A stretch of 64,000 nucleotides of DNA from NCBI GenBank assembly GCA_003868215.1, contig QWDQ01000059.1:6850-70849 (forward strand), in the 5' to 3' direction. A program made the position numbers and the translations under genes. This document shows positions 23,531-35,001 of the stretch, one piece after another. Each line of letters opens with the position of its first letter. The first letter of the stretch is position 1. The notes under the pieces are model-generated. The model saw only the letters and a program-made list of their open reading frames with translations. It made no database searches and had not been told where the DNA came from. Source of the stretch: Pseudophaeomoniella oleicola (Eukaryota > Ascomycota > Eurotiomycetes > Phaeomoniellales > Phaeomoniellaceae).

Positions 23531-24967
23531 GTTTCTTGAAAGTGACTGATCTCAGTCTTACAAGATTGCTGCTGACCTTACAACGGAGGGATTTAGAGGC
23601 AGAACGTATAATGATATATTCGTTAAGGGGAGGGAGATGTAAAGCCACCGGGGCCTATCAAGCTGCAAGATACGAAGAGATGAGTGATCAAGATGAGGTT
23701 CATCGCGACGGAGAGTGATCACATCAAAGAAAGCTTTCAACGTGAAGTGTGAACTTCCTTCCCCACATACAGTACCGTACCTGTACCTGGTACCATATTA
23801 CTACGTAATTAGTACATTGAGTAATAACGTTAACTACATTTCGTGACGATTTCCCATGTTCAGTCCCAATTGGAATCTACCACCAGATATCGGTATGAAA
23901 AGCAATAGATAAGTCGAGTCAGCTCTCCCGTTGGACCGGGAACACATTTCTCTGTTCGCAACATCTTCGGAGATCGACAAGACGGGGAGAGCCAAGCAAG
24001 AAGCAAAGAGAAGCAAAGGATCGCTGTTCCAGGGACGAAGACGAGGACGAACAGACATGGAGACGCCTGGACGACGCCTAGACGCCACGAAAAGGGTAAA
24101 AAGTTTTCCGATAAGCGATTACAGGAAGAAATGTCTGGAAAGCGTTTAGCCTGGATTCTAGATTATAGTGGCCCCGAATTGCCGTCGCTAAACTTGCTGT
24201 TCTGGGTCGTCGATCCGTGTATTTGTCGTGAACCAGTCAAACTTTTTTCTTTTTTTTTTCCCTACGAGACACTCCACCAAGCTCTTCAATTCAGTGAGCC
24301 AGTAATTATTCCAGTCTCAAGTTAACTGTATTGAATCCGGGTCGGCTCTTGTTCTTTCTTCTGTCAATTCATTAATTAATTACAATCTCGGACGAGAAAG
24401 AAGAAGAAGAAGAAGAAGAAGAAGGGAAAGAAAGCAAGAAGATATCCAATATATCCATATACGTTGTACATTACGCCGGCCTTTTCCGGTAGGCTTGAAC
24501 AGCTCCATCTCCCGTCTCCGTCTTGATCAAACCACCGAAAGGCAAACAGCAAGTTCCCCCCAATCGAATGAGCAAGTCAGACAAATGGAATACATAATCA
24601 GCTTGTAATTTAATCACCAGCCTTATCTGGACCGTTGTATATTGTATGTCATGCCATTTGTTTGCTTTCGTATATCGATATCCCACCGCTATTCGGAAGA
24701 CCCCATTCTGACAGTCTAGTCCTTTCATGGTCAAGAAGAACAGAGCCACTATATACCCTACCTCTTTTATTTTTCCCGTATCTCTTTCAACCTCGCGTGC
24801 ATCTGGACTTTACATTCTCTCGGAGTCCTTTCTGTTTGTGACTTCTACTGGGACTGGATACATAGGAGTCGGCCTGCTGTCCTCGGTTCGAAATAGATTA
24901 CGTGTTGGATAGACCACAAAGGCTACGCCGCTCACATACATCACAACCTCCAAAACAGCATCTAATC
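23531..24967. promoter_or_regulatory. Bidirectional promoter, betaine aldehyde dehydrogenase / choline oxidase
   Basis: About 1.4 kb between divergent genes of one pathway. Contents include GGTACC and ACTACGTA words near 23775-23810, a T run near 24244-24260 and an AAG trinucleotide run at about 24403-24425. No gene is supported. Confidence 0.5.
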
Positions 24968-26635
24968 ATGACGACCAACGAATTGTCCGCCTCAGAGGTC
25001 AATGACTATGACTACCTCATCGTCGGAGGTGGTACAGCAGGATGTGTAATCGCCAGCAGGCTGGCCGAGTATCTTCCCCACAAAAAGATCCTCATGATCG
25101 AGGCTGGTCCCAGTGACTTCCTGGACGACCGGGTGCTCAACCTGAAAGACTGGCTCAATCTGCTGGGCGGTGAGCTAGACTTCGACTATGGTACAACCGA
25201 ACAGCCCATGGGCAACTCTCACATCAGGCATTCGAGAGCCAAGGTGCTCGGAGGCTGCTCGTCACACAACACATTGATTTCGTTCCGCCCATTCGAGTAC
25301 GACTGCAAGATATGGGAGTCGATGGGCTGCAATGGATGGTCATTCGACATGTTTATGCGCGTCCTTGACAACCTACGCAACACGATCCAGCCCGTTCACA
25401 GCCGTCACCGCAACCAGCTGTGCAAAGACTGGGTCAACTCTTGCAGCACTGCCATGGACATCCCGGTCATTCATGACTTTAACAGGCACATCAAGGATAC
25501 AGGCTCACTCAAGACTGGCGTAGGCTTCTTCTCCGTCAGCTACAACCCCGACGACGGTCGCCGCTCGAGCGCCAGTGTAGCCTATATTCACCCTATCCTC
25601 CGTGGGGAGGAATACCGCCCTAACCTCAAAATCTTGACCAATGCCTGGGTCTCTCGTGTCAACGTCAAAGGTGATACTGTAGTCGGCGTAGACATCAAGC
25701 TTCAAGATGGTACACCCTATACCTTGAATGCCAAAACCGAGACGATCCTCTGCGCTGGCGCAGTCGACACCCCTCGCCTGCTCCTCCTATCCGGTCTCGG
25801 TCCTAAGCAACAGCTTGAGAGTCTCAACATCCCAGTCGTCAGAGACATTCCCGGCGTGGGTGAAAATCTGCTTGATCATCCTGAAACGATCATTATCTGG
25901 GAACTCAACACCCAGGTCCCTCCCAATCAAACCACCATGGATTCGGACGCCGGTATCTTCCTCCGCCGTGAGGCTCCCGACGCAGCGGCCAGCTCCACTT
26001 CAAACCTCGCCTTGAACCCCAAGCAACTTCCCGACGGTGACATTGCCGATCTAATGATGCACTGCTACCAGATCCCCTTCTGCCTCAATACCACCAGATT
26101 AGGCTATGACGTGCCGATTGACGCCTTCTGCATGACCCCGAACATCCCCCGACCCCGTTCTCGCGGCCGTCTGTATCTCACCAGCTCTGACCCGGCCGTC
26201 AAGCCAGCCTTGGACTTCCGCTACTTCACCGATCCGGAAGGCTACGATGCCGCGACCTTCGTCTTCGGTCTCAAAGCAGCCCGTCGCATCGCCCAAGAAG
26301 CCCCCTTCAAGAACTGGATCAAACGCGAAGTCGCTCCCGGCCCCAAAGTCCAAACCGACGAAGAACTCTCCGAATACGCTCGACGTGTCGCCCACACCGT
26401 CTACCACCCTGCCGGCACCACGAAGATGGGCGACGTCGCCCACGACAACATGGCCGTCGTCGACCCCCAACTGCGCCTACGCGGCCTCAAGGGTGTCCGT
26501 ATCGCCGACGCCGGTGTCTTCCCCATGATGACGACCATCAACCCCATGCTCACCGTGCTGGGTATCGGCGAGAGGGCCGCCGAGATCATCGCCGAGGAAG
26601 CCGGCTGGAGACGCGAGGAGAGAGCGAGATTGTAG
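24968..26635 (+). CDS. Choline oxidase (GMC oxidoreductase)
   Basis: A flavoprotein of the GMC family that oxidises choline to betaine aldehyde and on to glycine betaine using oxygen. Single exon, 555 residues, starting MTTNELSASEVN. The FAD-binding segment is DYLIVGGGTAGCVIASRLAE. GMC signature 1 reads KVLGGCSSHNTLISF and signature 2 GAVDTPRLLLLSG. The active-site pair is His480 in VYHPAGTTKMG and Asn525 in INPMLTVLGIGERA, the HTVYHPAGT context being typical of choline oxidases. The frame extends 22 codons upstream to a GTG, but the ATG at 24968 is preferred. It is divergent from the aldehyde dehydrogenase, forming a glycine betaine (osmoprotectant) or choline-use module. Confidence 0.92.
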   Translation: MTTNELSASEVNDYDYLIVGGGTAGCVIASRLAEYLPHKKILMIEAGPSDFLDDRVLNLKDWLNLLGGELDFDYGTTEQPMGNSHIRHSRAKVLGGCSSHNTLISFRPFEYDCKIWESMGCNGWSFDMFMRVLDNLRNTIQPVHSRHRNQLCKDWVNSCSTAMDIPVIHDFNRHIKDTGSLKTGVGFFSVSYNPDDGRRSSASVAYIHPILRGEEYRPNLKILTNAWVSRVNVKGDTVVGVDIKLQDGTPYTLNAKTETILCAGAVDTPRLLLLSGLGPKQQLESLNIPVVRDIPGVGENLLDHPETIIIWELNTQVPPNQTTMDSDAGIFLRREAPDAAASSTSNLALNPKQLPDGDIADLMMHCYQIPFCLNTTRLGYDVPIDAFCMTPNIPRPRSRGRLYLTSSDPAVKPALDFRYFTDPEGYDAATFVFGLKAARRIAQEAPFKNWIKREVAPGPKVQTDEELSEYARRVAHTVYHPAGTTKMGDVAHDNMAVVDPQLRLRGLKGVRIADAGVFPMMTTINPMLTVLGIGERAAEIIAEEAGWRREERARL

Positions 26636-27575
26636 TTTGTTTGAGACAATAACAAAGCGAAAAGTGGTTTTGGTTGAGTTAAAAAGGAAGGATGAATAGA
26701 TAGATAGACGTGTGAATTTTTTTTTTTTTATATAAATACAAAGAACGGTTAAGTTCTTGTTTCTTGTTCTTGTTCCGACCTTTCAATTACAGAATCTATT
26801 ATAATTATATTCATACATATTATTATTCTTATTATTATTATTAAGATTTTACATATTCCCCCTATGTAACTATACGAGATTCGGAAGAGAAAAAAAGAGA
26901 AAAGAGAGAGGAAGATAATTTTTTTTTAATCATCTAGAGATAATACTCAGCTACCTAAGTCAGGTAATTAATTAGCTAGTTTTAATTTATTGGCATGACT
27001 TTTGATCATCTGTTCCACCAATATACCTATATACCTATCTATATTCCTCCAAATCAAATAATGAATGAATTAATGATTGATTCATTCATTTATCAAGAAC
27101 TCATCATCATCCCAGTCAGTCAGTCAGTCAGTCTCTATGTACAGACACAGCGGACCACCATCCACCACTCACCACAACCACGTTCTGCCTGTTCTGAGGT
27201 AGTAGTGATAAGGTGGTAGTTCCCATGTAGCCCTGAGTTAGATGGACGTTTTCATGTCAAACACGGTCGCCCTGTTTGTGTACGTACGGACCATTACTTG
27301 ATGACGGGGTTTGCTGGGTGCAAGGCGCGTACAGTGGTATGTATGGTCGCGGTGCGAAGGCCATGTTTGCAGTCGGGTGGATAGTCGGGGACGGAGGAAT
27401 TGTATTGTTCCATCAGTGATGGGCGTGGAATTGTCCTCGTTAAACGCCGGCTGAGCAGCATGGAAAGCACATCGCGTTGAGAGCATTGATGAGTATGTAT
27501 TCAGAAGGACTAGGAGATTCCGTCCTGTTAGGTAGCTAGATAGGTAGGTATCTTGTTGAATAGAATTTGCTTAGC
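26636..27575. other. Intergenic, AT-rich with microsatellites
   Basis: The 3' flank of the choline oxidase gene: A/T homopolymers, an ATT trinucleotide run (about 26820-26842), TACCTA words near 26950 and 27025, and a CAGT tetranucleotide run (about 27113-27133). No gene is supported. Confidence 0.6.
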
Positions 27576-28178
27576 TTAATCAACGAGGATGATTTTGCGT
27601 TTCCATCTCTGGGTCACGCCGTTGTCTTCACGGAGGTACCATTCGACATATTCTCTTGTGCGAGGTGACGACGAGGAGGACGACGGCAATGGCGAGGGGA
27701 ACTCTGCGGACCCAGGAATGCCGGATTTGTCGTCGTTTGGTAGCATCGACGTCTCGCCAGGTTCAACTTGTGCAAGATCCCGATGGCTGTTGTTTGCCAT
27801 CGGAGGCCTTGGAATGGTAGGGTCAGAATATGTATCTGCTCTGCTTTGCTGTGGAAAGCTTTGATGAGCGAGACGGGCTAGGACCAGACTTGTGATACCC
27901 GAGAGCCCATAGTGATTGTACCTGGTTAGGTTGAGAAAGCTCGGAGGCTCGGCAATGTAATGTGCAGACGTCATCGGCGGCTCTGCAGTTAATGAAGGCG
28001 AAGGCGATGATTGAGTTGGTTGAGAAGAATCCAATTGTGATGGTGATGTTGAGCCCGAGCGCACTGGATGCGTGGTGGTACCCTTGCCGGGTCTCGTCTT
28101 GGGGTTCTGGCTCACCTCATCCATGGCAAGGTCTTGCTTCTGAAGATGTGATATGCTCTGTAGGACTACAATTTGCAT
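27576..28178 (-). CDS. Hypothetical protein, about 200 aa
   Basis: A small unrecognised protein. The open frame begins at a TTG at 28244, but the ATG at 28178 (MQIVVLQSISH) is the more likely start; a later Met (MDEVSQ) is also possible. The first 90 residues are Ser/Pro/Gln-rich. A short conserved-looking hydrophobic segment follows (FLNLTRYNHYGLSGITSLVL). The C-terminus is basic and ends in a compact motif (YVEWYLREDNGVTQRWKRK, then IILVD). No targeting signal or catalytic motif is visible. Confidence 0.55.
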   Translation of the reverse strand: MQIVVLQSISHLQKQDLAMDEVSQNPKTRPGKGTTTHPVRSGSTSPSQLDSSQPTQSSPSPSLTAEPPMTSAHYIAEPPSFLNLTRYNHYGLSGITSLVLARLAHQSFPQQSRADTYSDPTIPRPPMANNSHRDLAQVEPGETSMLPNDDKSGIPGSAEFPSPLPSSSSSSPRTREYVEWYLREDNGVTQRWKRKIILVD

Positions 28179-29460
28179 AAGAGGAGGAAGAAAGAGGGAG
28201 AGAGACTTAGTGAGCAACGTAGGGATGTATCCAAACGAGCTCAAGTAGCATTGATATATCCGGGAGAACGGATGCCATCACAACACATAAGATAGTGGGG
28301 TATCTGAGAGTAAAGTAGAAGGCCCGTCGCCACGATCAAACCGAGTGAGCAATTGAAAGAGTCTCGCGATGGGGTATGAACTATGTACATAGTGAATGTT
28401 AGATCGCGAGACCTCCAAGCACTCGTCGCTTAGAAGGGCTCGATATGGTAAAGAACCAAGGCGGAAGATTGTAGGGTCGAATAAAAAAAAGCACAGAGTT
28501 CGCTCATAAACATCGTGTCGTGCGTCGCAGCTGGAAGAGATTCACAGATCCGGTGACAAGTGGCATGAGTCGTGTACACGCCTTCATCTGGTGGCGTGTA
28601 GATTTCGGAGCATTTATCATTCCAGGTCGATTGGGTCAGCTGGGACGAACGACGCCATCAGGCTCATTAAACGTTAGTGCAGCAACCTTTAGGGCTCACT
28701 GTGAATTGAGTTTAGCAAGCAGATCAGTCGTTTCGGTATGCTCGCATTCAGCTTGAGGCGATTTAGAACACCACTCGGAGAGCTATATTCAAATATTTCT
28801 CCGTTCGCTTCGAGAAGCAATGGATAGTGATCGACATCCCGCAGTAGTTGTTCTAATTTTGATGGCTGGAGACGGTAGATCTGGAGTCGCCAAGCTCATG
28901 GTCTCCGAGTCGCTGAATAGCACTTGCTGTGGACCCTAGTGTAGACATGGGAACGGCTCATAAACCCGCTAACGACCTTATGAGCTGAAAGTAGATCTAC
29001 TACGTTACATGCTTGTAAGTGGGAGCGAGGGCGAAAGAGGAGTGAAGAAAAGTGAGGTCTATTGGGTAGAAGAACTAATGCCAAGCTAGACTGGGCAACC
29101 GGGAAGAGATAAATTTTAGGACGAGTAACTTGTAATAATTTAAGGCTGTTGTTTATGATGAAGCGGTCAGACCAAGAGGCCGACACACTGGAAAGAGAGG
29201 CAGCTCAGCTGCAATGGCCAAAGCCATGGTAAACCGCTTGCGCTGAATTTCTATTACTTTCCCTTATCGGCGTTGGGGTTCGTGTCCTGTCCTCCTGCAT
29301 ACTCCGCGTGACTATAAAGCTAATGCTACACCCGACAAGCCGAGTTGAAAGGCAGAAAGAAGAGACGAACGGCAGCATGGGTTGGCTCAGTTGCCTATTG
29401 ACATGAATCCACAGGATTCGACGGACGAATCCGCTTTTTCATTTGAGGATGCCGGCTAAC
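28179..29460. other. Intergenic, no gene seen
   Basis: About 1.3 kb upstream of the hypothetical gene. Only short open frames of 60-96 codons without family features; nothing else recognisable. Confidence 0.5.
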
Positions 29461-30714
29461 GTCAGACCCAGCTAGCCTCCATCGTGATGGGGCCCAGGCT
29501 CTGTGTGCTCCTTGTTGAACTCCCTTTTACGTGATGTCCATGATGACGATAGAGCAAATCAAGCACCTCATAGATTCCTGGCATAATACGTATACAATGG
29601 CGGTCAGTCACGAAAATCCAGCGACCGCAGCCGTCAGTTGCTGCACGAACCCCTGTGTATCGATCATGTATCTCTACATTTGAAGCAATCTATTAGCAAA
29701 GAGACCACTCGCTCACACATAGATTGCCCTAGGAGGAAGCATACCCTTTGAAGTTCTCGGTTGTCCTTTCGCACGGCTTCGGCATGGCTTGATAACTTCC
29801 TCTCTATATCGACCACCTGCTTGTTAATCCCTTGTTCTGTTTGCTTCCGTTCTTGGCGCAATTGAATAGCCTCATCGACATTGTCATTCATGATCGTGTC
29901 CCGTTCATAAAGCGACGAATATTCGTGGGTCTCGTCATTCTCCTCTTCGTCTTCGTCTTCAATTTCCTCAGCCTCAATCATCATTGCACAGATCTCACTC
30001 TGCACCTCCGTCCATAACAGCCAAAGCTCATCTAACTCCCGCTCAGTCTTTGTTGTCAAGTCTCTGAAGCTGTCAAGGACCTCCTCGAGTCGCATGGTTT
30101 CAGTTGCTTGCAATGTCGTATCTCTGGACTTTCCAATGACAGAGTCTCGACCATGTGTAGGAGCATCTGAGGTGATGACGATCACATCATTTCCAATTGG
30201 TCTTGTAACCTTTTGCATGAGCGCAGTCTCCAGCTTTAATTTGGCATCGAATTCGCCAGTCAATTCGTTCAAATGAGATATATGGTGCTGCTCAGACTCG
30301 TCTAGCCTTCGCTGAACTGTTGATTTAAGCGTTGTTGCGTGACGGCTCAGGATATCTGCTTATATTTGTCAGTACAGGAACATATATTTTAGCCGAGGAA
30401 GCATCATTTGTGACCGCCATGCGGGTATGACCTTCTATTGAGTTCTCTGGTCTTCCTCTTTTCTTCGCATCATGTTTCGTCGTATGCTGCTTCCGGATAC
30501 CTTTCATATGTATTGGACGAGGACTGCCTCTATAATCTGCCTTCGAGATTCTTCGAGATTCTGGGGACCGTGCTCCTAGCACACGGGCATCAGCATCTCG
30601 AGTTGATTCGCGGATGTTTCTGTTCTTTGGCTGACCAGCAGCATGGCTGAAGTTCTGTAGTCCGCCTCCCGCGTTAGACTTGCTGAATAGCGGGATAGGA
30701 GGTCGATGAGACAT
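29461..30714 (-). CDS. Coiled-coil protein of unknown function
   Basis: An unrecognised, probably nuclear, coiled-coil protein. Exon 1 is 30714-30432, starting MSHRPPIPLFSK, and is Arg/Lys-rich with GRPENS, resembling an AT-hook. Exon 2 starts at 30358; the frame joins as NSIE/ADILSRH across a 73-nt intron with an unusual GTCATA donor but a good CTGAC branch and AAG acceptor. Exon 2 is strongly helical: QRRLDESEQHHISHLNEL, then a long heptad-rich region around KTERELDELWLLWTEVQSE, an acidic patch (EIEDEDEEENDE), and more helix to RKDNRELQR. After this a GTATGC donor near 29742 and an acceptor after CTAATAG near 29690 give a further open stretch down to about 29461. Without that splice the frame stops at 29664. 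The layout recalls kinetochore or spindle proteins, but no family is claimed. Confidence 0.6.
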
Positions 30715-31202
30715 ATTCGTAGCGCTTGAACGAATGAGAAACGTGATCGCAGACAGATTTGTGACAAATGGGATGGCAAGGCAGCATCTGAGATGGACAT
30801 GAGTTGTCGGAAACTTGTTTTGCGTCGGCGTGAAGCCAATGCACGTGTTAGAGACCAATGACGAGGGCTCCGATGTAGTCGGGCCAAGCAGGCGACACTT
30901 ACAAGGAGCCTACCAAGGTCAGCTACGCGGTAATCAGTACAATACATCAGTCTCATTATACAATGGTCATCTTGGGAGCTTCTGTGAGAAGGACCGAAAA
31001 TGATATTCTCTCCACTTCATTATCAACATCCAGTAGTCAAGTAGCTACTCTTTTCGTGATTCTCGCGCCGTAGCGAGGATCTCAGGGAACCTCGTAATGA
31101 ACCACTTAAACGCTCCAAGGACGCATCGGATATTTCCTTTCATTTTCACCCAGCACAAACAAAGCAAACGCATATTGCAGCAGCGTATTCACTATCCATA
31201 GC
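30715..31202. other. Intergenic between coiled-coil gene and SDR gene
   Basis: A 5' flank and a 3' flank for minus-strand genes on either side; no gene is supported. Confidence 0.5.
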
Positions 31203-32232
31203 TCAACCGTTAACAATGACACCACCGTTTGGATGCAAGCTTTGTCCCGAGAGCAGACTACTGTCCGCACTTGCTAAGAAGACGAAGTTCGTGGCAACCT
31301 CAGATGGCTGGCCAGGTCTACCCATCGGGGACGTGAATTGGTCTTGTGCTTGATCATTCATAGTTGCGGGAACAAGCGGTGTCCACACTGGACCGGGGCA
31401 AACCGCGTTGACTCGGATACCTTTGCCGACATATTGGTTGGAAAGCCCACGGGTGAATGCGATGATGGCCCCCTTCGTAGATGTATAATCCAAAAGGTCT
31501 GGCCTTCCAATGTAAGCGTTGACAGAGGCATTGTTGATGATTGTATCACCAGACTTCAAGTGCGGAATGGTGTACTTGGCGAGGTAGAAGTACGGATGAA
31601 TGTTAGTATTGAAGGTGTGGATCCATTGGTCCCTGATGGTACATCAGCCACAATCAAATCTGGAGGAGCATGTTGACTCACTCGGAGAGTTGTTCGATGT
31701 TGTCTATCGTGTTCTGATATGCAGCATTGTTGACGAGAATGTTGATAGCTCCCATGGTAGCAAGCGCGGTATCGACGATCTTCTTACAGTTCTCTTTCGG
31801 TCTCACATCGATGGCTAACAGGTGTATTTTCCCACCGTGTTCTTCTACCCGTTTCTTCGTGTCTTGGGCATCCTTTTCCTCCTCTGGAAGGTAAGCAATC
31901 AAGCTTTCTGCGCCCTCCATAGCAAACAAGATGGCGATTGCCCGACCAATTCCAGAATCACCTCCAGTGATGATTGCTTTTTTGCCCTGCAACTTGCCCG
32001 CAGCTTTGTACTTTTGATAACCTCCATCGTCTGTTGGAAGTTGGGATGACACTGGATCAGGGCCTTTCATCTCCGATTGAAGACCAGGCTTCTCTTGATG
32101 CGAGATAGGAACCTCATGGCCTGGTATTGGAGGTTAGTAACCCAGCATCTACTGAGGCAGACGACCCATACCAGTCGCAAATTGTGACCCTTCGCTCTTT
32201 ACACCCTTGACTGCATTCTTTACTGACTCCAT
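31203..32232 (-). CDS. Short-chain dehydrogenase/reductase
   Basis: An NAD(P)-dependent SDR of the classical type, closest in layout to bacterial YghA/GSP39-like stress oxidoreductases that carry an N-terminal extension. Exons: about 32232-32172, 32120-31682 and 31632-31203, giving about 309 residues. The second join (EQLSE/DQWIHTF) is in frame across intron 31681-31633. The N-terminal exon (MESVKNAVKG...) is shorter and its exact first bases are less certain. Cofactor loop: ITGGDSGIGRAIA. Then NNAA and the catalytic Ser in INNASVNAY with YTSTKG (Tyr-x-x-x-Lys). The C-terminal part reads GIRVNAVCPGPVWTPL and ends GQSLHPNGGVIVNG. Substrate unknown. Neighbours are unrelated. Confidence 0.88.
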
Positions 32233-32976
32233 TGTCCCTTTATGGGCCTTGAAATGTTAATAGTGAGTGTTCTATGAGGACTCAGTAGGAAAGACAAATG
32301 AAGATATGGTTGAGGTATGAGAGAAGTGAATGAAAGACCGAAGAGAATGCCAGAGGAAAAAGAGAATCATTTTATTCTCAAGCAAGAATCACGTCACGTC
32401 GCGACAGACAGGATCGAAATGGAAAGTCCACCATGTCATACAGCATGGTAATGTTAGTTTGATGGGATACGTGAACCCTCATATCAAGATGATCTCATAG
32501 TACGATAATGTTTTTTCTGAAGGGAAAGCTCGCGGGAAACGGTGACTGATGTCAGTTGCCGTCCCTGTGTCCCTGAAGCCTTGGCGAATCATGCGCGTTC
32601 CACACCACAGTCGCTGAAACTTCCGGTCAAATACATCCGAGTATGGTGTCTGCAATTCACTACCATTAGGTACATACTGTATTAATTACTACGTAAACTC
32701 ATGATGAATGAGAGGTACAGCCTTGGTGTTGTCACCGTTTTTGAGTTATAACTAATCTACAGAGCGAGCGCTGAATGTGCGCCTAAAATCCCAAACCAAT
32801 AAACGCCAGTGAGCCGAGGGACTCTACTTCCGTCCATACAGCATTGTTTACATTGCACCCAAGATAACATCGATCCCCATAGCTGACATATACAACATGA
32901 ACCAACTCAACCAGGCCATTAAGCGCTCAAGTCCTTTTTCCAGCGCCAACAATTTCAGAAATCATCGTGGTTGCAG
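32233..32976. other. Intergenic, no gene seen
   Basis: The stretch between the SDR start and the 3' end of the Cdc14 gene. It contains an ATTACTACGTAAAC word near 32685; nothing else notable. Confidence 0.5.
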
Positions 32977-33917
32977 TCAGGCGTATGCTTGGCCCATTGC
33001 AAACGGGGCAGACTCCCGTAAATCCTCCACAAGGTCTTCCACGTTGCTTAGATATTTTCCAAGTAATGACTGCTTTTCCTCCGTTGTCCTTATGGGACCA
33101 CCTTTATCTGTTCCGTTGACCGTATCTCGTCTTCGGGGATCAAAAGCACCGGACAGTCTGCTAGGACTGCGTTGCAATCCCATGTTGGCAGTATTTGGAG
33201 CCGACAAGGCGATCGGCAAAGTGGGCGTCTCCGGCATAAGATAGAAGTACAAGAACTCAACTAATTTCATCTTTACTTCCCTCGAGGTTGATCTGGCTTT
33301 GAATAGTGAAGTGACTGTAAACAGGCCGTCAAGGTTCTCGAAAGTTCGGGTATTCGAAGGATTGCAAAGAAGCGCAGCGACAAGCGTAAGGAGCGTCGAG
33401 GATTGGATCGCGGGACAGTTTGAGGGATCGAGAAGATCTAGCAGGAGCTTCATGGTATATCGTTAGGATGGCCCTATGAGGTAGGGATCGTGAGGCAACT
33501 CACGTTCATGTTGTTCTCATTAGCAAACAGCGACCTTGACGGCGGATGCAAAAGCAATACACCGTGAATGAGATCAAGGGTGGAAATGATCAAAAGGTCG
33601 TTCTGTCCGTTACTTCCTTTCCCAAGTAGTCTTTCAAGACAGCCGACCAGGCGCATTGCGACATTCCACTGAAACCCTTCTTGAAGCTTGAAGAATTCGC
33701 GAAATGCTGGATCATCCTTCAAATCACCAAGGTTTTTGGGGGGGTTAGATGAAGTACCCAGCTGCACCATGGACCTTCTCTTCTCAGCCGCTGAAAGCTT
33801 GGATCGAGAAAGACATATCTGTGCCAACAAGCCTTCAACCTGCCGCAGGCCTTTGCGGATTTTGGTTGAATCGTAGGATGAAAGATAATCAAAGGAGAGG
33901 GATAGTAAGGCCTCCAT
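32977..33917 (-). CDS. cdc14: Cdc14, septation initiation network protein
   Basis: Homologue of Schizosaccharomyces pombe Cdc14, the partner of the Sid1 kinase in the septation initiation network; it is not the Cdc14 phosphatase. Exons are 33917-33504 and 33447-32977 with a 56-nt intron (GTGAGT donor, CTAAC branch), giving 294 residues. The start is set by the family-typical opening MEALLSLSFDYLSSYD. Upstream in-frame codons in a longer frame (to 34154) look like leader sequence. Conserved core: RKGLRQVEGLLAQICL, FFKLQEGFQWNVAMRLVGCLERLLG, SLFANENNMN/LLLDLLDPS. The last 60 residues are a polar tail (RLSGAFDPRRRDTVNGTDK, and later KYLSNVEDLVEDLRES). It is divergent from the GGPP synthase gene. 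Confidence 0.92.
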
Positions 33918-35001
33918 TGCTGGTTTGGATTTGTGATCCTTGACAAGTGTGTGACCCTCTCCTCTGAAGATAGAAAATAAGAAATTTAGCTGAGTAACTA
34001 ATTGCCTAGATGTAGCAGGAAAAGCTGGAGGAAGAATAGTTTTGGATGGTTGGAATAATACACTACTGCAAGCACTGTTACCCGAATTTGGAATGGTAAA
34101 CACCGCAAATCCGTTGTCAGGCCAAACGGTATCCGAAGCTATTGGTATTCCCAAGTCGTTATCACCCTCGCCCCATCCCTTCGACCATTACTATCATAGT
34201 ATAAGCTCACCCCCGCCGGAGAACCCTTCCGTTTCATGCTCAGCCTCAATGGTCAGCAATTCAACTGGAGAAAAATTACATATGTCTACTACATCGTTGA
34301 CCAGCGTGAATGGATGGGATTGATCTATCTGTGCTGTAAATTTGGTGGTCTCCCTGTCATGACGAACTGTCTTTTTCAGTCGGAGTTGCTGGTTATTATT
34401 TAGGCAGTTTAGGTACCTTGCTTAAGGTATTACCATAGTACATAGTAAATGTTGATAGCCCTGTAAGTGGGACACTGAAAAGTCAAAGATGGAAGCACTC
34501 TCCGCAGTTAAAAATCCCTGGTGCCTTAGGCAGGTATCTACCCGAAGCAGTCAAAAGTAGATGCCTAATCATCTGAAATAGAACTGATTGATCACTAACT
34601 AATGGCGTTACCTAACTATTAGCTTACCCGCAAGCCCGAGGACCGTCTCTAGTTCGTTGTTCCTTTCCGTCATTCATGACTGTATTTTGGCACATGAGTG
34701 AATGAGCGATCTTCGACTATCGACATCATGCGCACAACTGATACTGTTCTCTCTGCATATATACGTGAAGTTAGGTAGTCTTAACGCTGCCTCATATTTG
34801 ACACCAAGACTTACATCTACGTCTCCCATCGATTGCTCATTTTAATCTCTCCAGACACCTTTCGCAGGACAAGATCGAGCTTGCGCCTATCTTTCTTGTT
34901 CTCGCCAATCGAAGTCACTCCAGCCTGACCATACTCAACTTTGCGAAACTACGCTGCGGCAGACTGTCTACTCATTTACTTTCAGTAGACTGATACCCGG
35001 C
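33918..35001. promoter_or_regulatory. Divergent promoter, cdc14 / GGPP synthase
   Basis: About 1.1 kb between divergent genes. The section at 34800-35001 upstream of GGPP synthase is pyrimidine-rich, typical of a fungal 5' leader. TACCTA/AGGTA words occur near 34410-34440. No gene is supported. Confidence 0.5.

Noticed and set aside
24902-24967. Upstream extension of the choline oxidase frame to a GTG
   Set aside because: Nuclear fungal genes start at ATG; the ATG at 24968 gives the family-typical distance to the FAD motif.
26099-26470. 123-codon minus-strand open frame under choline oxidase
   Set aside because: A shadow of a GC-rich coding exon; Gly/Val/Asp-rich composition only.
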